This document shows positions 1 to 5,250 of a DNA stretch of 5,250 nt, piece by piece. Positions within the stretch are counted from its first letter, which is position 1; every line of letters begins with the position of its first letter. Location: contig JANXQX010000329.1 in the NCBI GenBank assembly GCA_025353305.1, positions 1 through 5,250 of the forward strand, in the 5' to 3' direction. The notes beneath the pieces are model-generated. The model was not told the origin of the DNA and did no database searches. It worked only from the letters and a program-made list of their open reading frames with translations. The DNA is from Holophagaceae bacterium. GTDB taxonomy: Bacteria; Acidobacteriota; Holophagae; Holophagales; Holophagaceae. The translations under genes were made by a program, and so were the position numbers.

Positions 1-182
1 CCCTGAACGAGACCAGCGAATTCTTAGTGGTCGCCATGCTCGGCGGCGCTGCCAACCCGGCTGAACTCAGCTCCCGCCTGGTCGCCGAATTCGAAGTCGA
101 GGCACCCCAGGCCGAAGCTGATGTGATGGCGTTCCTCGCCACGCTGGAAACCCAACTCAAAACTCAGCTCACGGGCCACTGA
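1..182 (+). CDS. PqqD-family / RiPP recognition element protein (lasso B1-like), C-terminal part
   Basis: The left edge cuts this gene; 59 codons and a TGA stop remain. The visible protein opens with LNETSEFLVVAMLGG and continues with AELSSRLVAEFEVE and then EADVMAFLATLE. This is the second half of the PqqD fold: the 'LNetg..i..lLdG' helix, the 'ei...L...y.v' helix and the 'a..Dv..fL..L' helix. PqqD-like domains are peptide-binding winged-helix domains (RRE) that hold RiPP leader peptides and present them to the modifying enzymes. In lasso clusters the stand-alone form is the B1 protein. It lies on the same strand as the cyclase and precursor, but a terminator-like hairpin, a repeat and an opposite-strand gene separate them, so it is probably not in the same transcript. 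The usual start of such a roughly 90-residue protein would lie outside the window. Family assignment is good; the claim that it serves this precursor is inference. Confidence 0.78.
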   Translation, partial: LNETSEFLVVAMLGGAANPAELSSRLVAEFEVEAPQAEADVMAFLATLETQLKTQLTGH

Positions 183-194
183 TTTTCAACTTAT

Positions 195-232
195 CCCTGT
201 AAAGCCTTGTTTATCCAGGGGAAAAGATTTTT
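195..232 (+). terminator. Possible Rho-independent terminator after the PqqD-like gene
   Basis: Twelve bases after the TGA, CCCTG (195-199) plus TAAA (200-203) can pair with TTTA (210-213) plus CAGGG (216-220). This leaves a six-base loop and a two-base bulge (214-215). Five T follow at 228-232, seven bases after the stem. The T-run is short and set back from the stem, so this is only a plausible terminator. Confidence 0.35.
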
Positions 233-280
233 CAGCCGAGGCTGCCTGGGGATGAAAAACCTCCAAACAATACAAATACA

Positions 281-399
281 GCCACGGATTACACGGATTC
301 ACACGGAGCTACATCACGTTTCCAGCACCGGCGGGACAGCGAATCCTCGAAGTCCAATACCTAGCTTTCCAATCCGTGAAAATCCGTGGAATCCGTGGC
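281..399. repeat. Long imperfect inverted repeat built from ACGGATT units
   Basis: The left arm at 281-307 (starts GCCACGGATT) and the reverse complement of the right arm at 373-399 (ends AATCCGTGGC) agree at 24 of 27 positions, with a 65-base centre between them. Each arm repeats a CACGGATT-like unit about every 9-10 bases. The element fills the spacer between the PqqD-like gene and the 3' end of the cysteine-cluster gene. A spacer of five bases (CAAGA) and seven T (405-411) follow the right arm, so transcripts on the plus strand would form a strong hairpin plus U-tract. Nested 'AATCCGTG' sequences of this kind occur as dispersed intergenic repeats in several bacterial groups; that is recollection, not something shown here. 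No target duplication and no transposase are visible. Confidence 0.8.
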
Positions 400-410
400 C
401 AAGATTTTTT

Positions 411-947
411 TCAGCTTTCCTTTTCCTCGGCCTTGTGGGACTTGGAATTCCGTGGCTCGAAATACCGCGCGAGCAACACGCGCAAGGATGCGATATCGAG
501 CAACAGCTTGCTCTGGGCCTTCTTCATCGCCGCCCGATCCGAAGCTGTTTCCAACTTCGCGAACAGCAGTTTGTACAGCCCATCCAGCGCCAATGCTTCC
601 TGCGGTTCCACCAAGTGCTCCAATTCGGGCCGAACCCGGTCGCGGATGGCGATGGTGCTGGCAATGAGGCTCCGTGCCTCCTCGGAAGAAACCTCGCCCG
701 CCTCCAGGCGGCGAAGCAGGGCGCAGCGATACTCCCGACATACCGAGGGACGGCCGTCGTAGACCGAGCAGCAACCCTGACAAAAGGCCGAACAGGGCTG
801 TAGGAAGGAAGTCTTTTCAGCCGTGGTCGAGAATCGAACGCCCACTGCCTGCAAGGGAGCAACAATGTCGCCTTCGCCAATGTCCACGGACCGGTACATT
901 GTCCCGTCGCAGCACATGCCGCAGTCTATGCAGATGCTTGATTCCAC
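411..947 (-). CDS. YkgJ-family cysteine-cluster protein (CxxCxxCC, putative Zn/Fe binding)
   Basis: A 178-residue protein with a GTG start at 947-945. An in-frame stop lies shortly upstream with no ATG between, so this start is the best available, although no clear Shine-Dalgarno sequence is seen. Near the N-terminus is C6-x2-C9-x2-C12-C13 (CIDCGMCC). A second cluster follows with C52, C56, C59, C60, C70 and C75, including the family's typical 'GCCSVYDGRPSVCREYRC'. This pattern matches the YkgJ / PF03692 family, believed to bind Zn or an Fe-S cluster, which also includes flagellin N-methylase FliB. Residues 80-178 are helical-looking and end in a charged tail (KSHKAEEKES); this part is not recognised. 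It is divergent from the cyclase gene, with 199 bases between. A role in the lasso pathway is possible but unsupported beyond position; it may simply be a neighbour. Its TGA at 413-411 overlaps the T-run that follows the inverted repeat. Confidence 0.85.
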   Translation of the reverse strand: MESSICIDCGMCCDGTMYRSVDIGEGDIVAPLQAVGVRFSTTAEKTSFLQPCSAFCQGCCSVYDGRPSVCREYRCALLRRLEAGEVSSEEARSLIASTIAIRDRVRPELEHLVEPQEALALDGLYKLLFAKLETASDRAAMKKAQSKLLLDIASLRVLLARYFEPRNSKSHKAEEKES

Positions 948-1146
948 GACTTGAAGGGTGGCACAAGCCCACGCGATGGGAATACATTTTCACTCCCAAC
1001 CAACTGGCATGTTACCAATTGTTAGTAGGGGCAGGCGAGGATAGGCCTGAACAAAAGGAGCATACTCAACCTCATGAGGAACACCTTAAGGATCAGCTTC
1101 AGGCAACGGCCCAGTTCCCGATGCCGCCCTCCGGCAATGAACTAGC

Positions 1147-2979
1147 ATGGGCGCCATCTTTGCTGTCATTCCACGGAACGGCGCCATTGGTGCAAGCAGC
1201 CTTGCCGAAGAGGCTTTTCGTCGGGCCGCGGCGCGGTCGCCTTACCGGGGCGTCCCAACCTCCATCACGCTTCCTCAAGGTGTGCTGGGCATCCAGGCCA
1301 TTGGCGAAGATGCCAGCCTCGGCTCCGAGGGCCCTTGGCACGTGGCCCTGCACGGGTGGATCAGCAATTGGGATGACTTGGCCCAGCGGTTTTCACTCCG
1401 TTGGCCACCCGCGGCAACCCCAGCCCATCGTTTCGCCATCGCCTATGCCCGCTGGGGCGAAGCCTTTCTTAAGGCCGCGCGGGGCGAATTTTCAGCTGTG
1501 GCGGTAGATACCCGTGATGGGGTCGTGGCCGCCATTCGTGGGCACCTCGGCACCAAACCGCTCTTCTACATGCAATCCGACAGCCTTCTAGTCATCGCTA
1601 CCGAAATACGGCAAGCCATAGCAGGATGTGGAGGTGCGGGCCCGCTGAACCACACGGTCCTGATCGAACAGATGGTCGGATTGTCCCTCGCTCAGGAAGA
1701 AACATGCTGGGAAGGTGTCAATCGGGTGTTGGCGGCGCATGTCGTTCACTTCTCTAGCGGCATGCGCCATGGGATGGAGCGATACTGGCTGCCCGAAGCG
1801 CCGGAACAATACCCGAATCGCAGTCTCGACGACCTGGCAGAGGAACTGCGCGGGTTACTGTTCCAAGCTGTCGAGCGAAGCCTACCCGATTCGAAATTCG
1901 CCGTGGCCATGAGCGGAGGACTTGATTCTACGACGATCTGGGCACTCACATGTGCACTTGCACGGCAGGGGCTGCGCAAGGCCGATTATGGGACAACGAT
2001 CTCCATGGTCTTTCCTGGCGACCCTCTCTGCGATGAGTCTTTTTTTATTGATGCGATGCTGGCCCACACTGGCTCCGTGGGATTGAAGATCAATGCCTCC
2101 GATGCAAACCCCCTCGAATTTCTGCCCGGGCAGACGGAGGCGATGGATGTGCCGATGTCAGGATCTAGTTACCAGGTGGATTTACTCGCCGGGTGCGCGC
2201 GGCAGCATGAGGCATCGGTCCTACTGCTGGGACTAGGCGGAGATGAGTGGTTCCTAGGCAGCTCCAGGGCTCTTGCGGACGATCTCCTTGGGGGACACAC
2301 CATTCGCAGCTTTAAAGACTCTTTGAACATCGCGGTTCAATGCGGATTACCCCGACTCGGATCAATCTGGTTTGATGCCTTCCGACCGCGAAACCTGCGA
2401 TCTCGGCTGGGCTTGCTTCCTCGGCCTGACTGGCTGTCAAATGCGGCCCGTTACAGGATAGCGGCCCGTATTCGGGAATCCATCCGATCACCGGTCCCCC
2501 ATTGGTCTAAAGCTGTGGCGAAGTTGTATAACACTTTGATCAACTACTGTGGGTGTAAGGTCTATGAGTGCATCGAGCAGCGTGCGGGATCTTTCGGTAT
2601 AGAAATTCGTAATCCACTGCTAGACCAAGATTTGGTTGATTTTATTTTCTCGGTGGACCCGCGGAGTCATATAGCTGAGGGCCAGACCAAACATCTTCTG
2701 AGGCGTGCCCTGCGCGGTTATTTACCTGAGCCTGTCCGACTGCGTTCAGATAAGACAGTGTTCGATACGAGCCTTGTTGCGCCGGTTCGGACGGTCTTGG
2801 GACAAGGCTGGCGTCCCGGTGCTGGAATTTTGGCACGAAACGGAATGCTGAATATAGAAGCAGCAGACAAGCTTGTGGATAAACTTACTTCTGATTACAC
2901 AACTATATTAGCGTTGTGGGACCTATATTGCCTTGAGAATTTTTTCAATTATACAATCTACGAAAAAAAGAAGAATTGA
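1147..2979 (+). CDS. Lasso peptide cyclase (asparagine synthetase-like, lasso C protein)
   Basis: A 610-residue protein with the two-domain layout of class B asparagine synthetase. The N-terminal glutaminase-like domain starts MGAIFAVI and includes GHLGTKPLFY. Position 2 is Gly, so the catalytic Cys2 needed to use glutamine is absent, as expected for lasso cyclases such as McjC. The synthetase domain has the PP-loop SGGLDS (256-261), then LLLGLGGDEW (359-368) with the Mg/ATP-site Gly-Gly-Asp-Glu, then E486-IRNPLLD-493, and downstream a 'KHLLRRALRGYLPEPV' stretch. Lasso cyclases adenylate the side-chain carboxylate of Asp or Glu in the core and close the macrolactam with the freed N-terminal amine. 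The start is fixed: TGA at 1138-1140 is in frame just upstream and MGAIF is the canonical family N-terminus. The Shine-Dalgarno is poor. A precursor gene follows 86 bases downstream, which supports the lasso assignment over ordinary AsnB. GC content falls sharply along the gene, from about 66% (1201-1380) to about 45% (2521-2700). Confidence 0.88.
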   Translation: MGAIFAVIPRNGAIGASSLAEEAFRRAAARSPYRGVPTSITLPQGVLGIQAIGEDASLGSEGPWHVALHGWISNWDDLAQRFSLRWPPAATPAHRFAIAYARWGEAFLKAARGEFSAVAVDTRDGVVAAIRGHLGTKPLFYMQSDSLLVIATEIRQAIAGCGGAGPLNHTVLIEQMVGLSLAQEETCWEGVNRVLAAHVVHFSSGMRHGMERYWLPEAPEQYPNRSLDDLAEELRGLLFQAVERSLPDSKFAVAMSGGLDSTTIWALTCALARQGLRKADYGTTISMVFPGDPLCDESFFIDAMLAHTGSVGLKINASDANPLEFLPGQTEAMDVPMSGSSYQVDLLAGCARQHEASVLLLGLGGDEWFLGSSRALADDLLGGHTIRSFKDSLNIAVQCGLPRLGSIWFDAFRPRNLRSRLGLLPRPDWLSNAARYRIAARIRESIRSPVPHWSKAVAKLYNTLINYCGCKVYECIEQRAGSFGIEIRNPLLDQDLVDFIFSVDPRSHIAEGQTKHLLRRALRGYLPEPVRLRSDKTVFDTSLVAPVRTVLGQGWRPGAGILARNGMLNIEAADKLVDKLTSDYTTILALWDLYCLENFFNYTIYEKKKN

Positions 2980-3065
2980 CCAAAATCACAAAATAGTAAC
3001 AATTGCTTTAATTGATTCAAGAGGTCCATACTTTTGTAGAACCTTTGCAGCGTCTGGGGGAATTT

Positions 3066-3227
3066 ATGAAAAACAAGTTTGATGACTCAACTGCTGGATC
3101 AGTTGTGAATGGGTCAGGAAAGCGCGCCTACGAATCCCCTAAGATGAATGTCGCTCCCCTTTCTTCGATCGTGCATGGTGCTTCCGTAGGCAGTAGAGTC
3201 GACGCCACGGGCACCAGGAAGCCTTAG
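3066..3227 (+). CDS. Lasso peptide precursor (YxxP leader, core GASVGSRVDATGTRKP predicted)
   Basis: A 53-residue peptide. ATG at 3066 is preceded by GGGGGA (3056-3061); an upstream TTG at 3012 is less likely. The leader has a low-complexity polar start (MKNKFDDSTAGSVVNGSG) and then K19-R20-A-Y22-E-S-P25, the lasso YxxP motif read by the PqqD-like B1 protein. G38 lies 16 residues after the Tyr, close to the usual distance to the core. With G38 as residue 1, D46 falls at position 9, giving a nine-residue macrolactam ring as in capistruin and a seven-residue tail (ATGTRKP). The residue at -2 is Val (I35-V36-H37) instead of the usual Thr. A39 to D46 (eight-residue ring) is an alternative. The gene sits directly behind the cyclase. 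Lasso precursor is the best reading; the exact core is inferred from the ring-size rule alone. Confidence 0.82.
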   Translation: MKNKFDDSTAGSVVNGSGKRAYESPKMNVAPLSSIVHGASVGSRVDATGTRKP

Positions 3228-3290
3228 TAAGCCAAGGATTTGATTGGATACCTGGAATGAAATGTTTTCCTGGATCCAGAAGTATTTCAT

Positions 3291-3296
3291 GGAGGG
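3291..3296 (+). promoter_or_regulatory. Shine-Dalgarno that decides the start of the secreted-protein gene
   Basis: GGAGGG stands four bases before ATG at 3301. It favours this ATG over the upstream in-frame TTG (3244) and ATG (3289), and it gives a textbook signal peptide directly from the first residue. Confidence 0.65.
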
Positions 3297-3300
3297 ATTG

Positions 3301-4083
3301 ATGAGATTCCTAACTGCAATGATGGGTTTTCTCCTGCTTGGATCCTGGACCGCTTGGGGTCAAGAGGTTAAAAATCGTGCGAGTGAGGTCAAAAAGGAAC
3401 CAATTTTTGATCCAATCTATCAAGCTCGTATTCCACCAGGATTATTGTCTAGACAGGGCAAGGGCTCGGGCTCGATGAAGGTCCAGGGAGGTGTTCTGAG
3501 TCCCACTACACCACCAGCGGTCTATCCACTTATTTTTTCTGGTTCAGCCGCAGCACATGTTTTGATGACCCATTCAGGTGATATTTATGCGGATGGCATA
3601 ATGCTGAATAAGGGGCTCATCGGTGGGCCACAGCCCAAGACTACGATATTCTCAGTTCCATTCAACATCGCTCCTGAAAGCACTTATGTGGATGTGATGT
3701 TTGTGTGCAATTTGATCCTTTACCCGGGCGCCGATGTAAAACCAGGTTCAACAGGTCTGGGTGCGACAATTGACTGTCGAGTCGAGCAGGATCTGGATGG
3801 TAGTAACAATTTCGCAACGGTCTACCACTGCTCAGGTATTTCGGATTCCCTTAAACCATGGCTGGCCTTCAACCCGAGTTCCGACTACACCGGCTCTACA
3901 TACATGGGGCAATTTCGCGGATACGCCCCGGTTACTAGCCCGATCATGACGAGCGGACCGAACGTAGGGCTGCCGACTCCCACGCGTGTTGTTGTAGATC
4001 TTTATGGAATCGAATGGGATAACAGCATGTCTGGAAACGGGGAAGTTTGGGCCTTCAACCGAACCTTGAAAATCTTGTACTAG
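3301..4083 (+). CDS. Secreted protein of unknown function, downstream of the lasso precursor
   Basis: I do not recognise this 260-residue protein. Residues 1-20 (MRFLTAMMGFLLLGSWTAWG) form a Sec signal peptide: one Arg, a hydrophobic core, and an A18-x-G20 site giving mature Q21. There is no lipobox cysteine at the site. The mature part begins with a charged stretch (KNRASEVKKEP), then a Gly/Ser/Pro-rich linker around 50-75, then a region rich in Val, Ile, Tyr, Gly and Thr that reads as mostly beta strand (for example STYVDVMFVCNLILYPG and TRVVVDLYGIEWD). It has three cysteines (136, 159, 177) and no other membrane segment. It lies 73 bases after the precursor on the same strand with no terminator between, so co-transcription is plausible. 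Its GC (about 46% in 3601-3720) is close to the precursor and below the flanks. Candidate roles such as a binding partner, immunity or surface structural protein are guesses. An in-frame TTG at 3244 would add 19 residues and spoil the signal peptide. Confidence 0.8.
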   Translation: MRFLTAMMGFLLLGSWTAWGQEVKNRASEVKKEPIFDPIYQARIPPGLLSRQGKGSGSMKVQGGVLSPTTPPAVYPLIFSGSAAAHVLMTHSGDIYADGIMLNKGLIGGPQPKTTIFSVPFNIAPESTYVDVMFVCNLILYPGADVKPGSTGLGATIDCRVEQDLDGSNNFATVYHCSGISDSLKPWLAFNPSSDYTGSTYMGQFRGYAPVTSPIMTSGPNVGLPTPTRVVVDLYGIEWDNSMSGNGEVWAFNRTLKILY

Positions 4084-4098
4084 TATTGAAATACATGC

Positions 4099-4119
4099 GA
4101 TTGGCTCGAAAGAGCAATC
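4099..4119. terminator. Hairpin in the convergent gene junction, possible bidirectional terminator
   Basis: GATT-G-GCTC, loop GAAA, then GAGC-AATC forms an eight-pair stem with one bulged G and a stable GNRA-type tetraloop. It lies 15 bases after the TAG of the secreted-protein gene and directly after the TAG of the kinase gene on the other strand. An alternative, competing stem pairs CGATTGGC (4098-4105) with GCCAATCG (4126-4133). No proper T-run follows on either strand, so intrinsic termination is uncertain. Confidence 0.35.
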
Positions 4120-5166
4120 CTAAGTGCCAATCGTTAGTTCTAAAAGATCCCGCACTACACTTACGGGCGAACCAAGTAGATTTGGACCGAGTCGTACCCT
4201 GAAGCAGGGGACTGACTGCACGACTTTGATCAGTTGGGGGAGAAGCGAAGCGCGTTCCGCCTCGTAGCGTTTGCTGATGAATAGCGGACTGCCATTACGA
4301 AGTAGTGAACCGAGGGCCTCGGCTTGGCTCATTTCGACCACACGTAGATCCCTGGGCCGCTGGGTACCTTCCAGGAACCAAAGCATCTGGGGTAATACAT
4401 CGGCCAGGAATGCGTTAGGCGCTAAGTTACGGCTCAATCCCAAACGGCCATCGTCCGCGCCATCTCTTGAGAAAAGCGGCCGCAGACCGGTCGGAATCAA
4501 CTCGAAGCTTCCTTCCCGAATGTAGAGATCCCGACGAAGCGCACTTACCACGAGCCGACCAGCCACCGAACGTGCGAGGAGAAAATCGTCCGACACAATC
4601 CGCCCACCAGCATGGAGAATTGCGAGCGCCAGTGTGGACTTGCCGGCCATCGAATCCCCTAGACCGAGCACCCCGATGCCATCAATTTCGGCGGCTATGC
4701 CGTGGAGAGGAAGGCCTCCGACGAGCGCCATGGCGTGCGTCAAGGCGACTCCAACCAACTCATTGAGAGCTAGCTGATCCTCACAGTCCGGGACCGTTGC
4801 CACCCGCGCGATTCGGCCTCCCGGCGCGATCCAGACAACACCGCCAATGCCCACCAGCGCGTCTTCGTGACCGCAGGGCAGATGGGCCAAGCCATCTGGC
4901 TGAACCTTAACATCCACAGCCTTCTCATTCAGCTGGACCTTCTCCTTCTTGCGGGCGATTGCGCTTGAATGGACTTGTTGAGCCTCATCAGACCAGGGCT
5001 CTCGCACGACCTGATAGCAGCCATCGTCAACTTTGGCCACAGGGGTTAACTCGAGACGCCAGTCACTCACAACCGCTTGAAGTTCTTCCTGGCAAAACCC
5101 CTTGAAGACCGCGAGGTCGCCGAGGCCGGTGCTGGGGCTGGATGCGAGCAGTTGCGTATTGTTCAT
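4120..5166 (-). CDS. HPr kinase-like (HprK-related) protein, putative lasso-cluster kinase
   Basis: A 348-residue protein from ATG at 5166-5164. Its centre and C-terminal half match HprK-type P-loop kinases. LPLHGIAAEIDGIGVLGLG leads into the Walker A motif G170-D-S-M-A-G-K-S-T178; a helix TLALAILHAGG follows, then V191-S-D-D194 with the paired Asp typical of HprK, and a C-terminal region ending VRDLLELTIGT. The classic HprK signature for HPr binding is not evident. The first 100 residues (after MNNTQLLASS) are unrecognised. HprK homologues occur in many lasso and PqqD-containing clusters; PadeK of the paeninodin cluster phosphorylates the precursor's C-terminal Ser. The start is chosen because its ATG overlaps the stop of the upstream minus-strand frame as ATGA, typical of coupled genes. 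The frame stays open to the window edge, with a TTG at 5235 and ATG at 5226 and 5175 as alternatives, but that N-terminal extension is Cys/Arg-rich and looks like a shadow reading. It converges on the secreted-protein gene. Confidence 0.85.
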   Translation of the reverse strand: MNNTQLLASSPSTGLGDLAVFKGFCQEELQAVVSDWRLELTPVAKVDDGCYQVVREPWSDEAQQVHSSAIARKKEKVQLNEKAVDVKVQPDGLAHLPCGHEDALVGIGGVVWIAPGGRIARVATVPDCEDQLALNELVGVALTHAMALVGGLPLHGIAAEIDGIGVLGLGDSMAGKSTLALAILHAGGRIVSDDFLLARSVAGRLVVSALRRDLYIREGSFELIPTGLRPLFSRDGADDGRLGLSRNLAPNAFLADVLPQMLWFLEGTQRPRDLRVVEMSQAEALGSLLRNGSPLFISKRYEAERASLLPQLIKVVQSVPCFRVRLGPNLLGSPVSVVRDLLELTIGT

Positions 5167-5250
5167 CCAGGCCATGACACCACGGCAACCGAGCTTGCGT
5201 CCAGTGCGGCCACGGCAATGCGCCATGCACGCCAAAAAATGGCCTCGGAG
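5163..5250 (-). CDS. C-terminal end of an unidentified gene upstream of the kinase (partial)
   Basis: The minus-strand frame entering from the right edge reads 28 codons (SEAIFWRAWRIAVAALDASS, then VAVVSWPG) to a TGA at 5165-5163. The TGA overlaps the kinase ATG as ATGA. The stretch looks more protein-like than the two other frames here, and the four-base overlap suggests an operon with the kinase. Too little is visible to name the product. In lasso loci a B2 protease, nucleotidyltransferase or transporter would be expected nearby, but this tail does not identify any of them. Confidence 0.5.
   Translation of the reverse strand, partial: SEAIFWRAWRIAVAALDASSVAVVSWPG

Noticed and set aside
207..803. 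Long plus-strand open frame across the repeat and the cysteine-cluster gene
   Set aside because: Its N-terminal part translates the inverted repeat (HT, NPWNPWPRFF type junk) and the rest is antisense to the well-supported cysteine-cluster protein.
817..999. Minus-strand frame with an ATG start near 999, possible longer N-terminus of the cysteine-cluster protein
   Set aside because: It is in a different frame from the CxxCxxCC protein, and an in-frame stop separates the real gene from upstream ATGs; no frameshift is needed because the GTG start gives a family-like N-terminus.
1032..1049. CAGGC/GCCTG five-pair stem upstream of the cyclase
   Set aside because: A five-pair stem with an eight-base loop is expected by chance; no riboswitch or attenuator features surround it.
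674..1507. 277-codon plus-strand open frame
   Set aside because: Pro/Arg-rich translation that runs antisense to the cysteine-cluster gene and out of frame over the start of the cyclase; no domain is recognisable.
3012..3065. TTG-initiated longer form of the precursor
   Set aside because: ATG at 3066 has a close GGGGGA site and the extra 18 residues are not leader-like.
3270..3279. Perfect 10-base palindrome CTGGATCCAG
   Set aside because: Too short, and with no partner sites nearby to argue for an operator.
4271..4766. Plus-strand open frames opposite the kinase gene
   Set aside because: They are antisense shadows of the P-loop kinase, which has recognisable motifs.
1..5250. CRISPR array, tRNA or rRNA genes, insertion sequences
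   Set aside because: No regularly spaced direct repeats, no cloverleaf-like or rRNA-like sequence and no transposase fragment were seen by eye.

Overview
This window looks like part of a lasso-peptide (RiPP) biosynthetic locus from a moderately GC-rich, Gram-negative-type bacterium. Lineage cannot be fixed from the sequence. The nested 'ACGGATT/AATCCGT' palindromic repeat, the GTG start and the gene content would fit groups such as Acidobacteriota, Verrucomicrobiota or deltaproteobacteria-like lineages, but this is a weak impression from memory.

Layout, left to right. (1) Positions 1-182, plus strand: the last 59 codons of a PqqD-like protein (RiPP recognition element, the 'B1' component), followed by a plausible terminator hairpin. 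(2) Positions 281-399: a long imperfect inverted repeat (27-base arms, 24 matches) followed by a run of seven T; it looks like a dispersed intergenic repeat. (3) Positions 411-947, minus strand: a YkgJ/CxxCxxCC-type cysteine-cluster protein. (4) Positions 1147-2979, plus strand: a 610-residue asparagine-synthetase-like lasso cyclase without the glutaminase cysteine. (5) Positions 3066-3227, plus strand: a 53-residue lasso precursor with a YxxP leader motif and a predicted core GASVGSRVDATGTRKP (Gly1 to Asp9 ring). (6) Positions 3301-4083, plus strand: a 260-residue secreted protein of unknown function. (7) A convergent junction with a hairpin at 4099-4119. (8) Positions 4120-5166, minus strand: an HPr-kinase-like protein. 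Its ATG overlaps by ATGA the stop of a further minus-strand gene that runs off the right edge.

How the genes could work together (inference): the PqqD-like protein binds the YxxP leader, a protease not seen in this window removes the leader, and the cyclase adenylates Asp46 (core Asp9) and joins it to the Gly38 amine. The HPrK-like protein could modify the precursor or product, since HPrK homologues in some lasso clusters are precursor kinases. However, this precursor lacks the C-terminal Ser that the known kinase (paeninodin type) uses. The secreted protein directly behind the precursor is the least explained member. GC content falls from about 66% early in the cyclase gene to about 45% late in it and about 33% in the spacer before the precursor. 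This suggests the precursor end of the cluster has a different history.
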